Assembly (NCBI GenBank): GCA_035506135.1
Contig: DATJPY010000022.1
Location: 1-64,000, forward strand
Origin: DATJPY01 sp035506135
GTDB lineage: Bacteria > Myxococcota_A > UBA9160 > PR03
DNA: 64,000 bases
Reading direction: 5' to 3'
Part shown: positions 44,813 through 52,698 of the stretch, in pieces
Position numbering within the stretch: position 1 is the first letter of the stretch
How the letters are laid out: each line of letters opens with the position of its first letter
The notes under the pieces: generated by a model
Database searches by the model: none
What the model was told of the DNA's origin: nothing
The model's input: the letters and a program-made list of their open reading frames with translations, nothing else
Program-made: the position numbers and the translations under genes

Positions 44813-44947
44813 CCGGAGCTCCTGCGGAGCGATCGGCTCCGGGTCCAGCTCGGGCAGGCCTGCCGGGAGCGGGCGACGAGGCACTTCGCCTGGGAGACTG
44901 TGGCGCGGCGCCACAGACAGCTCTATGAGGAAGTGCTCGACCTTTGA
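44813..44947 (+). pseudogene. C-terminal remnant of a GT4-type glycosyltransferase
   Basis: Forty-four codons ending at TGA 44945-44947 read PELLRSDRLRVQLGQACRER and then FAWETVARRHRQLYEEVL. This is the standard closing of group 1 glycosyltransferases (the pattern is usually LGxxARERAxxxFSWExVAxRxxxLYxEVL). The catalytic Rossmann domains are absent. It is the tail of a gene lost by rearrangement, and it fits the polysaccharide setting of the downstream asnB. Confidence 0.7.
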
Positions 44948-44972
44948 GCGCGGGAAACCCCCGACCGCGCTC
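44946..44972 (+). terminator. terminator-like hairpin after glycosyltransferase tail
   Basis: Arms GAGCGCGG (44946-44953) and CCGCGCTC (44965-44972) form an exact eight-base-pair stem with an eleven-base loop, overlapping the stop codon. Only TT follows, so it is not a strong intrinsic terminator. Confidence 0.4.
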
Positions 44973-45021
44973 TTGGCTGCACGTCCATCCTGGATGGCTT
45001 GATACCCGGGTCGGGGCCCGG

Positions 45022-45037
45022 TGGCACGGTGCCTGCA
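45022..45037 (+). promoter_or_regulatory. sigma-54 (RpoN) type promoter for asnB
   Basis: TGGCACGGTGCCTGCA matches the sigma-54 consensus TGGCACGnnnnTTGCW at 11 of 12 defined positions, with the -24 GG (45023-45024) and -12 GC (45035-45036) exactly twelve bases apart. Transcription would begin near 45048, giving a leader of about 110 bases before ATG 45157. In PEP-CTERM/exosortase systems, polysaccharide genes including asnB-type amidotransferases are known to depend on RpoN. That it serves this gene is inferred from position. Confidence 0.75.
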
Positions 45038-45156
45038 GTCTGGCGCTTATTTTTCTGCAAGAAGGGCTCGGAGGGGGCGACCCATCGAGGAAAACGACCT
45101 AATCCTCCGTCAGAGGGAAGGCCCGCCGTCCGGACAGCGCGCCGAGGAGCCGAGCG

Positions 45157-47097
45157 ATGTGCGGAATCGCAGGATTCGCTAACACCCGATGTGCCTACCC
45201 GGCCGAGGACTGGGAGCGCATCGCCGCCCGCATGGCAGAGCCACTGCGGCACCGCGGTCCTGACGGCGACGGGGTCTGGGCCGATCCTGCCGCCGGAGTG
45301 GCGCTGGCGCACCGGCGCCTCGCCGTCCTCGATCTCTCGCCCGCGGGCCATCAGCCCATGACGTCCTCGTGCGGGCGTCTGGTGCTGACCTACAACGGCG
45401 AGATCTACAACCACGCCGAGCTGCGCGAGGAGCTCTCCGCGTCGGGGCGGAGCTTCCGCGGCCACTCCGATACCGAGGTGCTGGTCGAGGCCTGCGCGGA
45501 GTGGGGTGTCGAGGCGACGCTGCGCAAGCTCATCGGCATGTTCGCATTCGCCGTGTGGGACCGCGCGGCCCGGACCCTCACGCTGGCCCGCGACCGCATC
45601 GGGCTGAAGCCACTCTTCTGGGGTCGCTTCGGTCCGCTGTTCCTGTTCGCATCCGAGCTCAAGGGGCTGCTCGCCCATCCGGGCTGGGAGCCCGAGATCG
45701 ACCGCGAGAGCCTCTGCGCGTACATGCGGTGGGGACACGTGCCGGCTCCGCACTGCATCTATCGCGGCGTCCACAAGCTGTTACCGGGCGAGTTCCTGGT
45801 CCTGTCTCCCGGCGGCGAGCCCAAGGTCTCCAGCTACTGGGATCCCGCACTGGTCGCCGCGGCCGCGCAGTCGAACCGGCTGCAGATCGGCGAGGCGGAG
45901 GCGCTCGAAGGGCTCGACGCGCTTCTCCACGACGCCGTGTCGCGCCGCATGATCGCGGACGTACCGCTGGGCGCGTTCCTCTCGGGCGGAATCGACTCGT
46001 CCCTGATCGTCGCGATCATGCAGGCGCACAGCAGCCGGGCGATGAACACCTTCACCATCGCCTTCGACGAGAAGCGCTACGACGAGGCCGCGCACGCGCG
46101 CGCGGTGGCGAAGCACCTGGGCACCTCCCACTCCGAGCTGATGGTCACCTCCGAGGACGCGCGCACGCTCGTCCCGGAGCTCCCGCGCTGGTTCGATGAG
46201 CCTCTCGCCATCCGCTCCCAGATTCCGGCGATGGTGCTCTCCCGACTGGCCCGCCGCGACGTGACCGTGGCGCTGTCGGGCGACGGCGGCGATGAGCTGT
46301 TCGGCGGCTACCCCGGCTACTTCATCGTGCGCGCGGTGAATCGCGTGAGCGACCGGCTGTCGCCGAGGCAGCGCCGCATGGTGGCGGACGGACTGGATGG
46401 CGTGGTCGCCGGCCTCACGGCGCTGCACGGAGTGATCCCGGCCGGGCGCCGGCCCGAGCTGCTCGCGAACAAGGTGAAGCAGATCACCGGCGTCATGCGC
46501 AGCGGCGGCGGCATCAGCGAGCTCTATGCCCAGCTCTACAGCGCGACGGCGGGGCCGCCTCCGCTGATCGGCGCCGCGGACGAGCATCCGATGCGCTGGC
46601 AGGCTCCGCAGCACCGCGACGTCGTCGCCGATCCGATCGATCGCATGGGCTATTTCGCCCTGCTGGGCACGCTGGTGGATGGGACGCTCGCCAAGTGGGA
46701 CCGGGCCAGCATGGCGCACAGCCTGGAGGTGCGGGTCCCGTTCCTCGACCATCGCGTCGTCGAATACGCTTGGCGCCTGCCGCCGTCGCTCAAGTACCGC
46801 AGGCGGGCGAGCAGCAAGCACCTGCTGCGGAGCCTCCTGTACCGCCACGTGCCGCGCGAGCTCGTCGATCGTCCGAAGAAGGGATTCTCCAGCCCGCTCC
46901 CGCTCTGGCTGCGCGGCCCGTTGCGGGAATGGGCGGACGCGCTGCTCGACGAGCGAAGCCTCAAGGAGGAAGGGTTGTTCGAGCCCACCGCGGTGCGCGC
47001 CTACTGGAACGAGCATCTCGCCGCTGCCAGCGACCACTGGCAGCTCCTCTGGAACGTGCTCGTGTTCCGGCAGTGGCACGCGACCTACCACGGCTGA
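45157..47097 (+). CDS. asnB: glutamine-hydrolysing asparagine synthase-like amidotransferase
   Basis: A 646-residue AsnB-type enzyme. The N-terminal glutaminase has the nucleophile Cys2 (MCGIAGF), HRGPDG at 32-37, RLAVLDLSPAGHQPM and YNGEIYN. The synthetase half has the pyrophosphate loop SGGIDSS at 276-282 and the later LSGDGGDELFGGY. Both halves are intact. In polysaccharide clusters such enzymes probably amidate a sugar or polymer precursor rather than make free asparagine; the sigma-54 promoter and upstream glycosyltransferase tail support that here. GAGGAG lies upstream of ATG 45157. It could be the XrtA/PEP-CTERM-associated amidotransferase, which I cannot confirm without a profile search. 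Confidence 0.9.
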   Translation: MCGIAGFANTRCAYPAEDWERIAARMAEPLRHRGPDGDGVWADPAAGVALAHRRLAVLDLSPAGHQPMTSSCGRLVLTYNGEIYNHAELREELSASGRSFRGHSDTEVLVEACAEWGVEATLRKLIGMFAFAVWDRAARTLTLARDRIGLKPLFWGRFGPLFLFASELKGLLAHPGWEPEIDRESLCAYMRWGHVPAPHCIYRGVHKLLPGEFLVLSPGGEPKVSSYWDPALVAAAAQSNRLQIGEAEALEGLDALLHDAVSRRMIADVPLGAFLSGGIDSSLIVAIMQAHSSRAMNTFTIAFDEKRYDEAAHARAVAKHLGTSHSELMVTSEDARTLVPELPRWFDEPLAIRSQIPAMVLSRLARRDVTVALSGDGGDELFGGYPGYFIVRAVNRVSDRLSPRQRRMVADGLDGVVAGLTALHGVIPAGRRPELLANKVKQITGVMRSGGGISELYAQLYSATAGPPPLIGAADEHPMRWQAPQHRDVVADPIDRMGYFALLGTLVDGTLAKWDRASMAHSLEVRVPFLDHRVVEYAWRLPPSLKYRRRASSKHLLRSLLYRHVPRELVDRPKKGFSSPLPLWLRGPLREWADALLDERSLKEEGLFEPTAVRAYWNEHLAAASDHWQLLWNVLVFRQWHATYHG

Positions 47098-47109
47098 CGC
47101 CGCGCGTTC

Positions 47110-48231
47110 ATGCCGTCCCATGAGGCCCACCCGTCCGTGACCGCGCCCCCCGAGCCGCGGGTGTGGGTCTTGATGGGGCAGAAGGCGGGTGACAACGCCC
47201 AGCTCCTCGCACTCGCCGAAGGTCTCGGCTGGCGCTACGAGGCGAAGCGGCTCGCCTATCGGCCGACCGAGCTGGTCACCAACCTCCTCTTCGACGCGAC
47301 CCTGCTCGGCCGCGCGGGCGACGCGTCGACTCGGCTCGAGCCGCCGTGGCCCGACCTCGTGCTCTCGGCTGGACGCCGCAGCGAGCCCGTGGCGCGCTGG
47401 ATCCGATCGCGCGCCGAGCGGCCGCCGAAGCTGGTGCACGTCGGGCGGCCGTGGCGCGAGCCCGGGCGCTTCGACCTCGTGATCGTGACGCCGCAATACC
47501 GGATCGCGCACGGACCGGGCGTGATGTGGAACCCGCTCCCGCTGCATGGTGCCAACGCGGAGCGTCTCGCCGCCGCCGCCGCGGCATGGGAGCCGAAGCT
47601 CGCCGCCCTCCCCCGTCCGCGGGTCGCCGTGCTGGTGGGCGGGAGCAGCGAGCTCTTCACGCTCGGCACCCGGACGGCCGCGCGGCTCGCGCGCGAGGCG
47701 GGCGATCTGGTGCGCGACCGAGGCGGCGCGCTCCTCGTCACGACGAGCGCGCGCACGTCGGTGCGCGCCGCGTCCGCTCTTCGCGACGCACTCGACGTCC
47801 CGGCGCACGTCTTCCGCTGGGTCCCCGGCGCATCCGACAACCCGTACTGGGGCTACCTCGCGTTGGCCGATGCCTTCGTCGTCACCGGCGACAGCGTGTC
47901 GATGCTGGCCGAGGCGTGCGCCACCGGAAAGCCGGTCTACATCTTCGACCCCGGCCGCGAAGCGAGCGGCGCGCTCGGCGATCCCGAGGCTGCGATCCGC
48001 GGGCGCGTGCTGAGCCTCGGGATCCCGCGGCTCGGGCGCGACATCCGCCGGCTCCACGACGAGCTCGTGCGGGGCGGACACGCGGCCTTCCTGGGCCAGC
48101 CGTTCGGGACCCGCCCTGCTCCGCCGCCCGACCCGCTCGCGCGCGCCGTCGCGGCCGTCCGGGCGCTCTTCCCGGCGGACTCCCGGCCGGAGCCTCTGCC
48201 AGAAGCGCGCGCTCTCGAATTCGTCGGCTGA
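47110..48231 (+). CDS. ELM1/GtrOC1-like putative glycosyltransferase
   Basis: A 373-residue protein of the mitochondrial-fission ELM1 family, whose bacterial members look like GT-B glycosyltransferases. Typical blocks are VWVLMGQKAGDNAQLLALAE, PDLVLSAGRRSEPVA, VAVLVGGSSELFTL, and the sugar-nucleotide-site-like LADAFVVTGDSVSMLAEAC with GKPVYIFDPG. It begins 12 bases after asnB, so the two form one unit. Probably modifies a glycan or lipid carrier (inference). It converges on the Ltp2 fusion gene. Confidence 0.83.
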   Translation: MPSHEAHPSVTAPPEPRVWVLMGQKAGDNAQLLALAEGLGWRYEAKRLAYRPTELVTNLLFDATLLGRAGDASTRLEPPWPDLVLSAGRRSEPVARWIRSRAERPPKLVHVGRPWREPGRFDLVIVTPQYRIAHGPGVMWNPLPLHGANAERLAAAAAAWEPKLAALPRPRVAVLVGGSSELFTLGTRTAARLAREAGDLVRDRGGALLVTTSARTSVRAASALRDALDVPAHVFRWVPGASDNPYWGYLALADAFVVTGDSVSMLAEACATGKPVYIFDPGREASGALGDPEAAIRGRVLSLGIPRLGRDIRRLHDELVRGGHAAFLGQPFGTRPAPPPDPLARAVAAVRALFPADSRPEPLPEARALEFVG

Positions 48232-48258
48232 GCGAGGGGCGCCGACCCCTCGATCTCG

Positions 48259-49881
48259 TCAGGCGCCGTTCCGCTGGAGCAGCAGGACACCGGAGGGCGT
48301 ACCACCTCCGGACGTGACGACGGCCGTGGTCGCTCCGGCGACCTGCCGCTCGCCGGCCTCGTGGCGTAGCTGCGCAACCGCCTCGTAGAGGAAGCCGAAG
48401 CCGTGCGTCCGGCCCTCCGAGAGCTGGCCTCCGTGCGGGTTCACGGGAACGTCGCCGCCCGGGGCGATCCGCCGGCCGCCGTCGATCCAGTCCTTCGCCT
48501 CGCCGAGCCCGCAGAAGCCGAGTGCCTCGAGCCACGAGATCGCGTTGAAGGTGAACCCGTCGTACACGAGGGCGACGTCGACGTCGTCGGGCCGCAGGCT
48601 GGTGCGGCTCCACAGATGCGCCGCCTGTCCGAGCACCTGTGGCTCGTGGGTGATCGTCCCCTGGTCCCAGGAGACCCTCTCGAGGATCTGGGTTCCCACG
48701 GCCTCGATGCGCACCGCGGGCTTGCGGAGGTCGCGCGCGACCGCCGCATCCGATACGACGACTGCGATCGACGCGTCGCAGGGTACGTCGCAGTCGTAGA
48801 GGCCGAACGGGCTGGTGATCGGACGAGCCGACAGATAGTCGTCCATCGTCATCGGCTCGCGGTAGATCGCAACCGGGTTCCGCGCCGCGTTCGCCCTCCC
48901 GTTGAGCGCGATGTAGCCGAGCAGCTCACGGGTCGCTCCGTAGCGGTGGAAATACTGGTTGGCGTTCATCCCGATCCAGTGCGCCGCCGACATGGCGCCG
49001 AACGGGATCCGCCACTGCATCCAGTCCGAGGTCCGCGCGCCGAAGGCGCCCCGCAGCCCGAGCTTGGCGAAGGTCGACTCCCAGACGGTGCGGAAGCAGA
49101 GCACGTGGCGGCAGAGCCCGCCCGCGACCGCGAGCATGGCCGCGACCACCGCTCCACCCGGCCCGGGCAGATCCCCGCCGCCGTTGATCCAGGTGGGGTG
49201 CAGGCGGAGCGCCTCCTCGACGGCCGTGGCGCCGCCCTCGCTCATCCCCATGCCGACCATTCCCGGGTAGGTCGACAGGCCGTCGATGTCGTCGAGCGCG
49301 AGGCCGGCGTCCTCGACCGCTCGCAGACACGCGTCGACCGTGAGCGAGAGCGGATCCACCAAGAGCCGCCGGCCCATCGCCGAGCGACCGATCCCGGACA
49401 GCACCGCCCGGTGCTCGAAGCGATCCGCGCGCAGCGGCGGTCGCGGCGCCGGGATCGACGGCTCGCCGACCGGATTGGGCTTCGTCGCGCCGGTCGGCTC
49501 GAAGAGCGGGAGCCACACGTCCTCGTGTGGCTCGAAGCGAACCGCGACCTCCTGGCCGATGTGCACCTCGGCGGGCTCGCAGCCGACGACGTTGGTGGTG
49601 AGCCGGACGTCGGCATCCTCCTCGAGGGCGACGACGGCGACGACGTACGGCGGATCGAAGCCCGGGAGCCACGGATGCGCGTTGACCGTGTAGCCCACGA
49701 CGACGGCGCGCCCGGAGACCGGCGTGGGCTCCCAGCGCCGGCTGCGGCAGCGCGGGCAGATCGGCACGGGCGGATGCACGAGGGTGGCGCAGTCCGCGCA
49801 GCCCTGGATGCGCAGCGTCCCGTCGGCGCCCGACGCCCAGAACCAGTGGTTCGCCGGCGTGAGCTCGGGGAGAAGCCTCAT
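48259..49881 (-). CDS. DUF35-Ltp2 fusion: putative CoA-ester retro-aldolase
   Basis: A 540-residue two-part protein. Residues 1-130 are a ChsH2/DUF35-type module: a zinc ribbon with Cys28, Cys31, Cys42 and Cys45 (GCADC and CPRC), then an OB-fold. Residues 155-540 are a thiolase-fold SCP-x/Ltp2-type domain, with VALVYDGFTFNAISW (Tyr440), LEALGFCGLGEAKDW and VNPHGGQLSEG. In steroid-degrading actinobacteria the Ltp2 aldolase works in a complex with a separate DUF35 protein to cleave a 17-hydroxy side-chain CoA ester. Here both are one chain. The classic thiolase Cys is not evident, as expected for Ltp2. It ends the long minus-strand catabolic operon, so side-chain cleavage is the likely role. 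Confidence 0.82.
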   Translation of the reverse strand: MRLLPELTPANHWFWASGADGTLRIQGCADCATLVHPPVPICPRCRSRRWEPTPVSGRAVVVGYTVNAHPWLPGFDPPYVVAVVALEEDADVRLTTNVVGCEPAEVHIGQEVAVRFEPHEDVWLPLFEPTGATKPNPVGEPSIPAPRPPLRADRFEHRAVLSGIGRSAMGRRLLVDPLSLTVDACLRAVEDAGLALDDIDGLSTYPGMVGMGMSEGGATAVEEALRLHPTWINGGGDLPGPGGAVVAAMLAVAGGLCRHVLCFRTVWESTFAKLGLRGAFGARTSDWMQWRIPFGAMSAAHWIGMNANQYFHRYGATRELLGYIALNGRANAARNPVAIYREPMTMDDYLSARPITSPFGLYDCDVPCDASIAVVVSDAAVARDLRKPAVRIEAVGTQILERVSWDQGTITHEPQVLGQAAHLWSRTSLRPDDVDVALVYDGFTFNAISWLEALGFCGLGEAKDWIDGGRRIAPGGDVPVNPHGGQLSEGRTHGFGFLYEAVAQLRHEAGERQVAGATTAVVTSGGGTPSGVLLLQRNGA

Positions 49882-49904
49882 CCGCTGTCGCCTCCGATCC
49901 CCAT

Positions 49905-50666
49905 CTACTTGGGAGCGAAGTGCTGGCCGCCGTCGAGCCGGATCGTGCCGCCGTTCAGCATCGGCGTCTCGAAGATCGCCTGCGCCAGGCGCGCGTACTC
50001 CTCCGGCTTCCCCATGCGCTTGGGGAATGCGGCGTCCCGGGTCAGCGTCGCCGCCATCGCCTCCGGGATCCCGCGGGTCAGGCCGGTCTCGAACAGGCTC
50101 GGCGCGATCGCCATCACGCGGATGCCGAGGCTGCCGAGGTCGCGCGCCATCGTGAGGCTCATCGCGACGATGCCGCCCTTGGCCGCCGTGTAGGCCACCT
50201 GGCCGATCTGTCCCTCGAAGGCCGCGATCGACGCGGTGTTGAGGATGACCCCGCGCTCGCCGTTCTCGTCGGGCTCGTTGCGGCTCATTCGCGCCGCCGC
50301 CAGGCGCGCGATGTTGAAAGTGGAGATCAGGTTGAGGTCGACGACGCGCCGGAACGCGTCGAGCGGATGGGGACCGTCCTTGGTCAGCGTGCGCATCGCG
50401 ATCCCGCCGCCCGCCGTATTGCAGACGAAGTGGAGCGCGCCCAGCTCGTCGCAGGCCGCCGACAGCGCGGCCTCGGTGCCGGCGAAGTCGGTGACGTCGC
50501 AGGGGTGGAAGCTGCCGCCGAGCTCCTTCGCGACCTCTGCGCCCCTGGATGCGGGGAGGTCGAGGATCGACACCCGTGCACCTTCTCGAACCAGCATCTC
50601 GGCGGTGGCCCGCGCCATGCCCGACGCTCCGCCGACGACGACGGCGGCTCTTCCAGCGATCTTCAT
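49905..50666 (-). CDS. SDR, HSD10-like 3-hydroxyacyl-CoA dehydrogenase
   Basis: A 253-residue SDR. The cofactor motif is VVGGASGMARA at 11-21, with Asp36-like acidic residue in SILDLPAS (NAD preference). It has CNTAGGGIAMRT, the catalytic Ser in NTASIAAFEGQ, and YTAAKGG. The sequence APSLFETGLTRGIPE and PKRMGKPEEYARLAQ strongly recalls type II 3-hydroxyacyl-CoA dehydrogenase (17beta-HSD10). It should oxidise a 3-hydroxyacyl-CoA or hydroxysteroid. It lies 23 bases upstream of the aldolase fusion and 13 bases behind another SDR. Confidence 0.88.
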   Translation of the reverse strand: MKIAGRAAVVVGGASGMARATAEMLVREGARVSILDLPASRGAEVAKELGGSFHPCDVTDFAGTEAALSAACDELGALHFVCNTAGGGIAMRTLTKDGPHPLDAFRRVVDLNLISTFNIARLAAARMSRNEPDENGERGVILNTASIAAFEGQIGQVAYTAAKGGIVAMSLTMARDLGSLGIRVMAIAPSLFETGLTRGIPEAMAATLTRDAAFPKRMGKPEEYARLAQAIFETPMLNGGTIRLDGGQHFAPK

Positions 50667-50679
50667 GGGATTCCTCTCC

Positions 50680-51435
50680 TCAGCTCTGTGCCTTGCGGGC
50701 GCGTGGAGTGACGACGACGGCCGGCAGGGAGGCCGTCGCGCCGGCTCGCAGGACGGCGTGGACCACGTCGACGAGATCGTCGGCGTCGATCAGGGACCCG
50801 CTCAAGAGGCCGCGCTGCATCCAGATGGGTCCCAGCTCGGCACCGAGCTTCGGATCCCATCCCGCCATGAAGCCGGTCTGCGACTCGCCGGTGCCGCCGC
50901 CACAGTCGCCCACGACCAGGCGCGTGAAGGCGACGTCCGTGTGCTCGGCGCGCCACGCCTCGACGAGCTTGTCGAGCGCCGCCTTGCTCACCGTGTAGGC
51001 GCCGAGCCCGGGCCACGGCGGCGTGAGCGAGGCGCTCACGGATGAGAGATACACGGCGCGGCCCGTGGTGGCGGAGAGATGCGGAATCGCCGCCGCCGTG
51101 ATCATCGCCGCGCCGATCACGTTGGTGTCGAACGTGCGGCGCCACGTTTCGGTGTCGATGTCGACCAGGCGCGCCAGGGGTCCGATCGCCGGTGCGTACA
51201 CGAGGGCGTCGATCCCGCCGAGCGCGCTGGCCGCCGCGCCGATCGCCGCGCGGCAGGAAGCCGCGTCCGTGACGTCGCACGCGATCGCGCGCGCGCCGTC
51301 CCCGGCCTCGCGGGCCGCGCGCTCGAGCCGCTCGAGCCGCCGTGCCAGGAGCGCCACGCGGGCGCCGCGCTGGGCGAGCCCGATCCCGATGCAGCGGCCG
51401 AGACCGCTCGATGCTCCGACGACGACCGTTCGCAC
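50680..51435 (-). CDS. short-chain dehydrogenase/reductase
   Basis: A 251-residue SDR. The Rossmann motif VVVGASSGLGRCIGI is at the N-terminus, followed by LLARRLERL (Arg suggests NADPH). Then VYAPAIG replaces the usual NNAG, the catalytic Ser is in LSSVSAS, and the active pair is YTVSK. GTG 51435 has GAGG seven bases upstream, and the next start would fall inside the P450 gene. It sits in the middle of the operon. Substrate unknown. Confidence 0.83.
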   Translation of the reverse strand: MRTVVVGASSGLGRCIGIGLAQRGARVALLARRLERLERAAREAGDGARAIACDVTDAASCRAAIGAAASALGGIDALVYAPAIGPLARLVDIDTETWRRTFDTNVIGAAMITAAAIPHLSATTGRAVYLSSVSASLTPPWPGLGAYTVSKAALDKLVEAWRAEHTDVAFTRLVVGDCGGGTGESQTGFMAGWDPKLGAELGPIWMQRGLLSGSLIDADDLVDVVHAVLRAGATASLPAVVVTPRARKAQS

Positions 51436-51463
51436 GTTCTGCCTCGCTGACCGGTAGGGTCGT

Positions 51464-52684
51464 TCAGGCCGCCGGGGATGCTTCGAACAGCACCGGCAGC
51501 GATGTGGGGGACCGGAAGACCTGCCCGCGGATGTGCGGGTCCTTGCCCTCGGGATCGAGACGCAGATCGGGCAGGCGGTCGAGCAGGAGCTCGAGCGCGA
51601 CCCGCATCTCGAGCCGGGCGAGGTGCATCCCGAGGCAGACGTGGGTCCCATGACCGAACCCGATGTGGGGCACCTGCGGCCGGAAGATGTCGAAGCGGTC
51701 CGGATCCGGGTACCGGCTCTCGTCCCGGTTGGCCGCCCCGAGCATCGGCATCACCGCGGAGCCCGCCGGGATCGAGACACCCGCGAGCTCCGTGTCCCGC
51801 GTGGCCACGCGCGTGATGATCAGCAGCGGCGCCTCCCACCGGACCGCCTCCTCGATCGCCTGCGGGATCAGGGATCGGTCGGAGCGGACGGCGTCGAGCT
51901 GGTCGGAGTTGGAGAGCAGCCCGAACAGGAGGTTCCCGGTCGAGCGGTACGTGGTCTCGACGCCGGCCGGGAGCAGCAGGCGCAGGAACGAGAAGATCTC
52001 CTCGTCCGAGAGGTGCTCCCCGTCGATCTCGGCGTGCGCGAGCGTGCTGATGAGATCGTCGCGCGGCTCCTGCCGGCGCGCCGCGAGGATCGGAGTGAAG
52101 TACTCCTTCAGGGCCGCGGACGCCGCGATGCCGCGCTCCCGGTTCACGGTGAAGCTGAGCAGCGAGATCGACCAGCGCTGGAACTGCGGGTAGTCGGCGC
52201 GCGGCAGGCCCAGGAGGCCGGCGATGATCTGTGTCGGGTACGGGAAGGTGAACTCGCGGACGAGCTCGGCGCGCCCGCGCCCGGCGAAGCGGTCGATCAG
52301 CTCGCTCCCCACCCGCTCGACCAGCTCGTCCTGCCGGCGCGCCAGCGTCTTCTGAGAGAAGGCCTTCGAGACCAGGGAGCGGTATCGGCGGTGGCCGGGC
52401 TCGTCCATCCCGAGCATGACGTGCTTGCCGAAGACGTCGCCGAAGACGGCGACGATGATCCCGGACGAGAACGTCTCGTGGTCGCGCAGCACCTGCGCGA
52501 TCTGGTCGTAGCGGTACACCATGAAGACGGGCTTGGACGCCTCGTGCGGCATGCCCGACATGTCGAGGCGCTGCACGGGGTTCGAGCGCCGCATCTGGGC
52601 CAGGCCGGTGTACGGGTCCCGCACGTCGCCGGAGACGGCGTCGTCGAAGCTCCCGAACTCCTCGAGATCGTCGAACAGCTGCAT
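51464..52684 (-). CDS. cytochrome P450
   Basis: A 406-residue soluble bacterial P450. The I-helix oxygen motif AGVETT is at 240-245, ExxR is Glu279-Arg282, and the heme loop FGHGTHVCLG places Cys350 as the iron ligand. There is no membrane anchor, and the length is normal. Such P450s hydroxylate or oxidise terpenoids, steroids or fatty acids using ferredoxin, which is not encoded here. ATG 52684 has GAGGA upstream. It lies 14 bases after the aldehyde dehydrogenase. Confidence 0.95.
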   Translation of the reverse strand: MQLFDDLEEFGSFDDAVSGDVRDPYTGLAQMRRSNPVQRLDMSGMPHEASKPVFMVYRYDQIAQVLRDHETFSSGIIVAVFGDVFGKHVMLGMDEPGHRRYRSLVSKAFSQKTLARRQDELVERVGSELIDRFAGRGRAELVREFTFPYPTQIIAGLLGLPRADYPQFQRWSISLLSFTVNRERGIAASAALKEYFTPILAARRQEPRDDLISTLAHAEIDGEHLSDEEIFSFLRLLLPAGVETTYRSTGNLLFGLLSNSDQLDAVRSDRSLIPQAIEEAVRWEAPLLIITRVATRDTELAGVSIPAGSAVMPMLGAANRDESRYPDPDRFDIFRPQVPHIGFGHGTHVCLGMHLARLEMRVALELLLDRLPDLRLDPEGKDPHIRGQVFRSPTSLPVLFEASPAA

Positions 52685-52698
52685 CGCGTGCGTCCTCT

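Larger units (their letters stand above)
44280..45156. other. rearranged intergenic stretch
   Basis: These 877 bases hold no complete known gene. They contain part of a minus-strand remnant, an unrecognised plus-strand frame at 44410-44730, a glycosyltransferase tail at 44813-44947 with a terminator-like hairpin, and a sigma-54 type promoter at 45022-45037. The patchwork suggests deletion of part of a polysaccharide cluster upstream of asnB. Confidence 0.6.
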
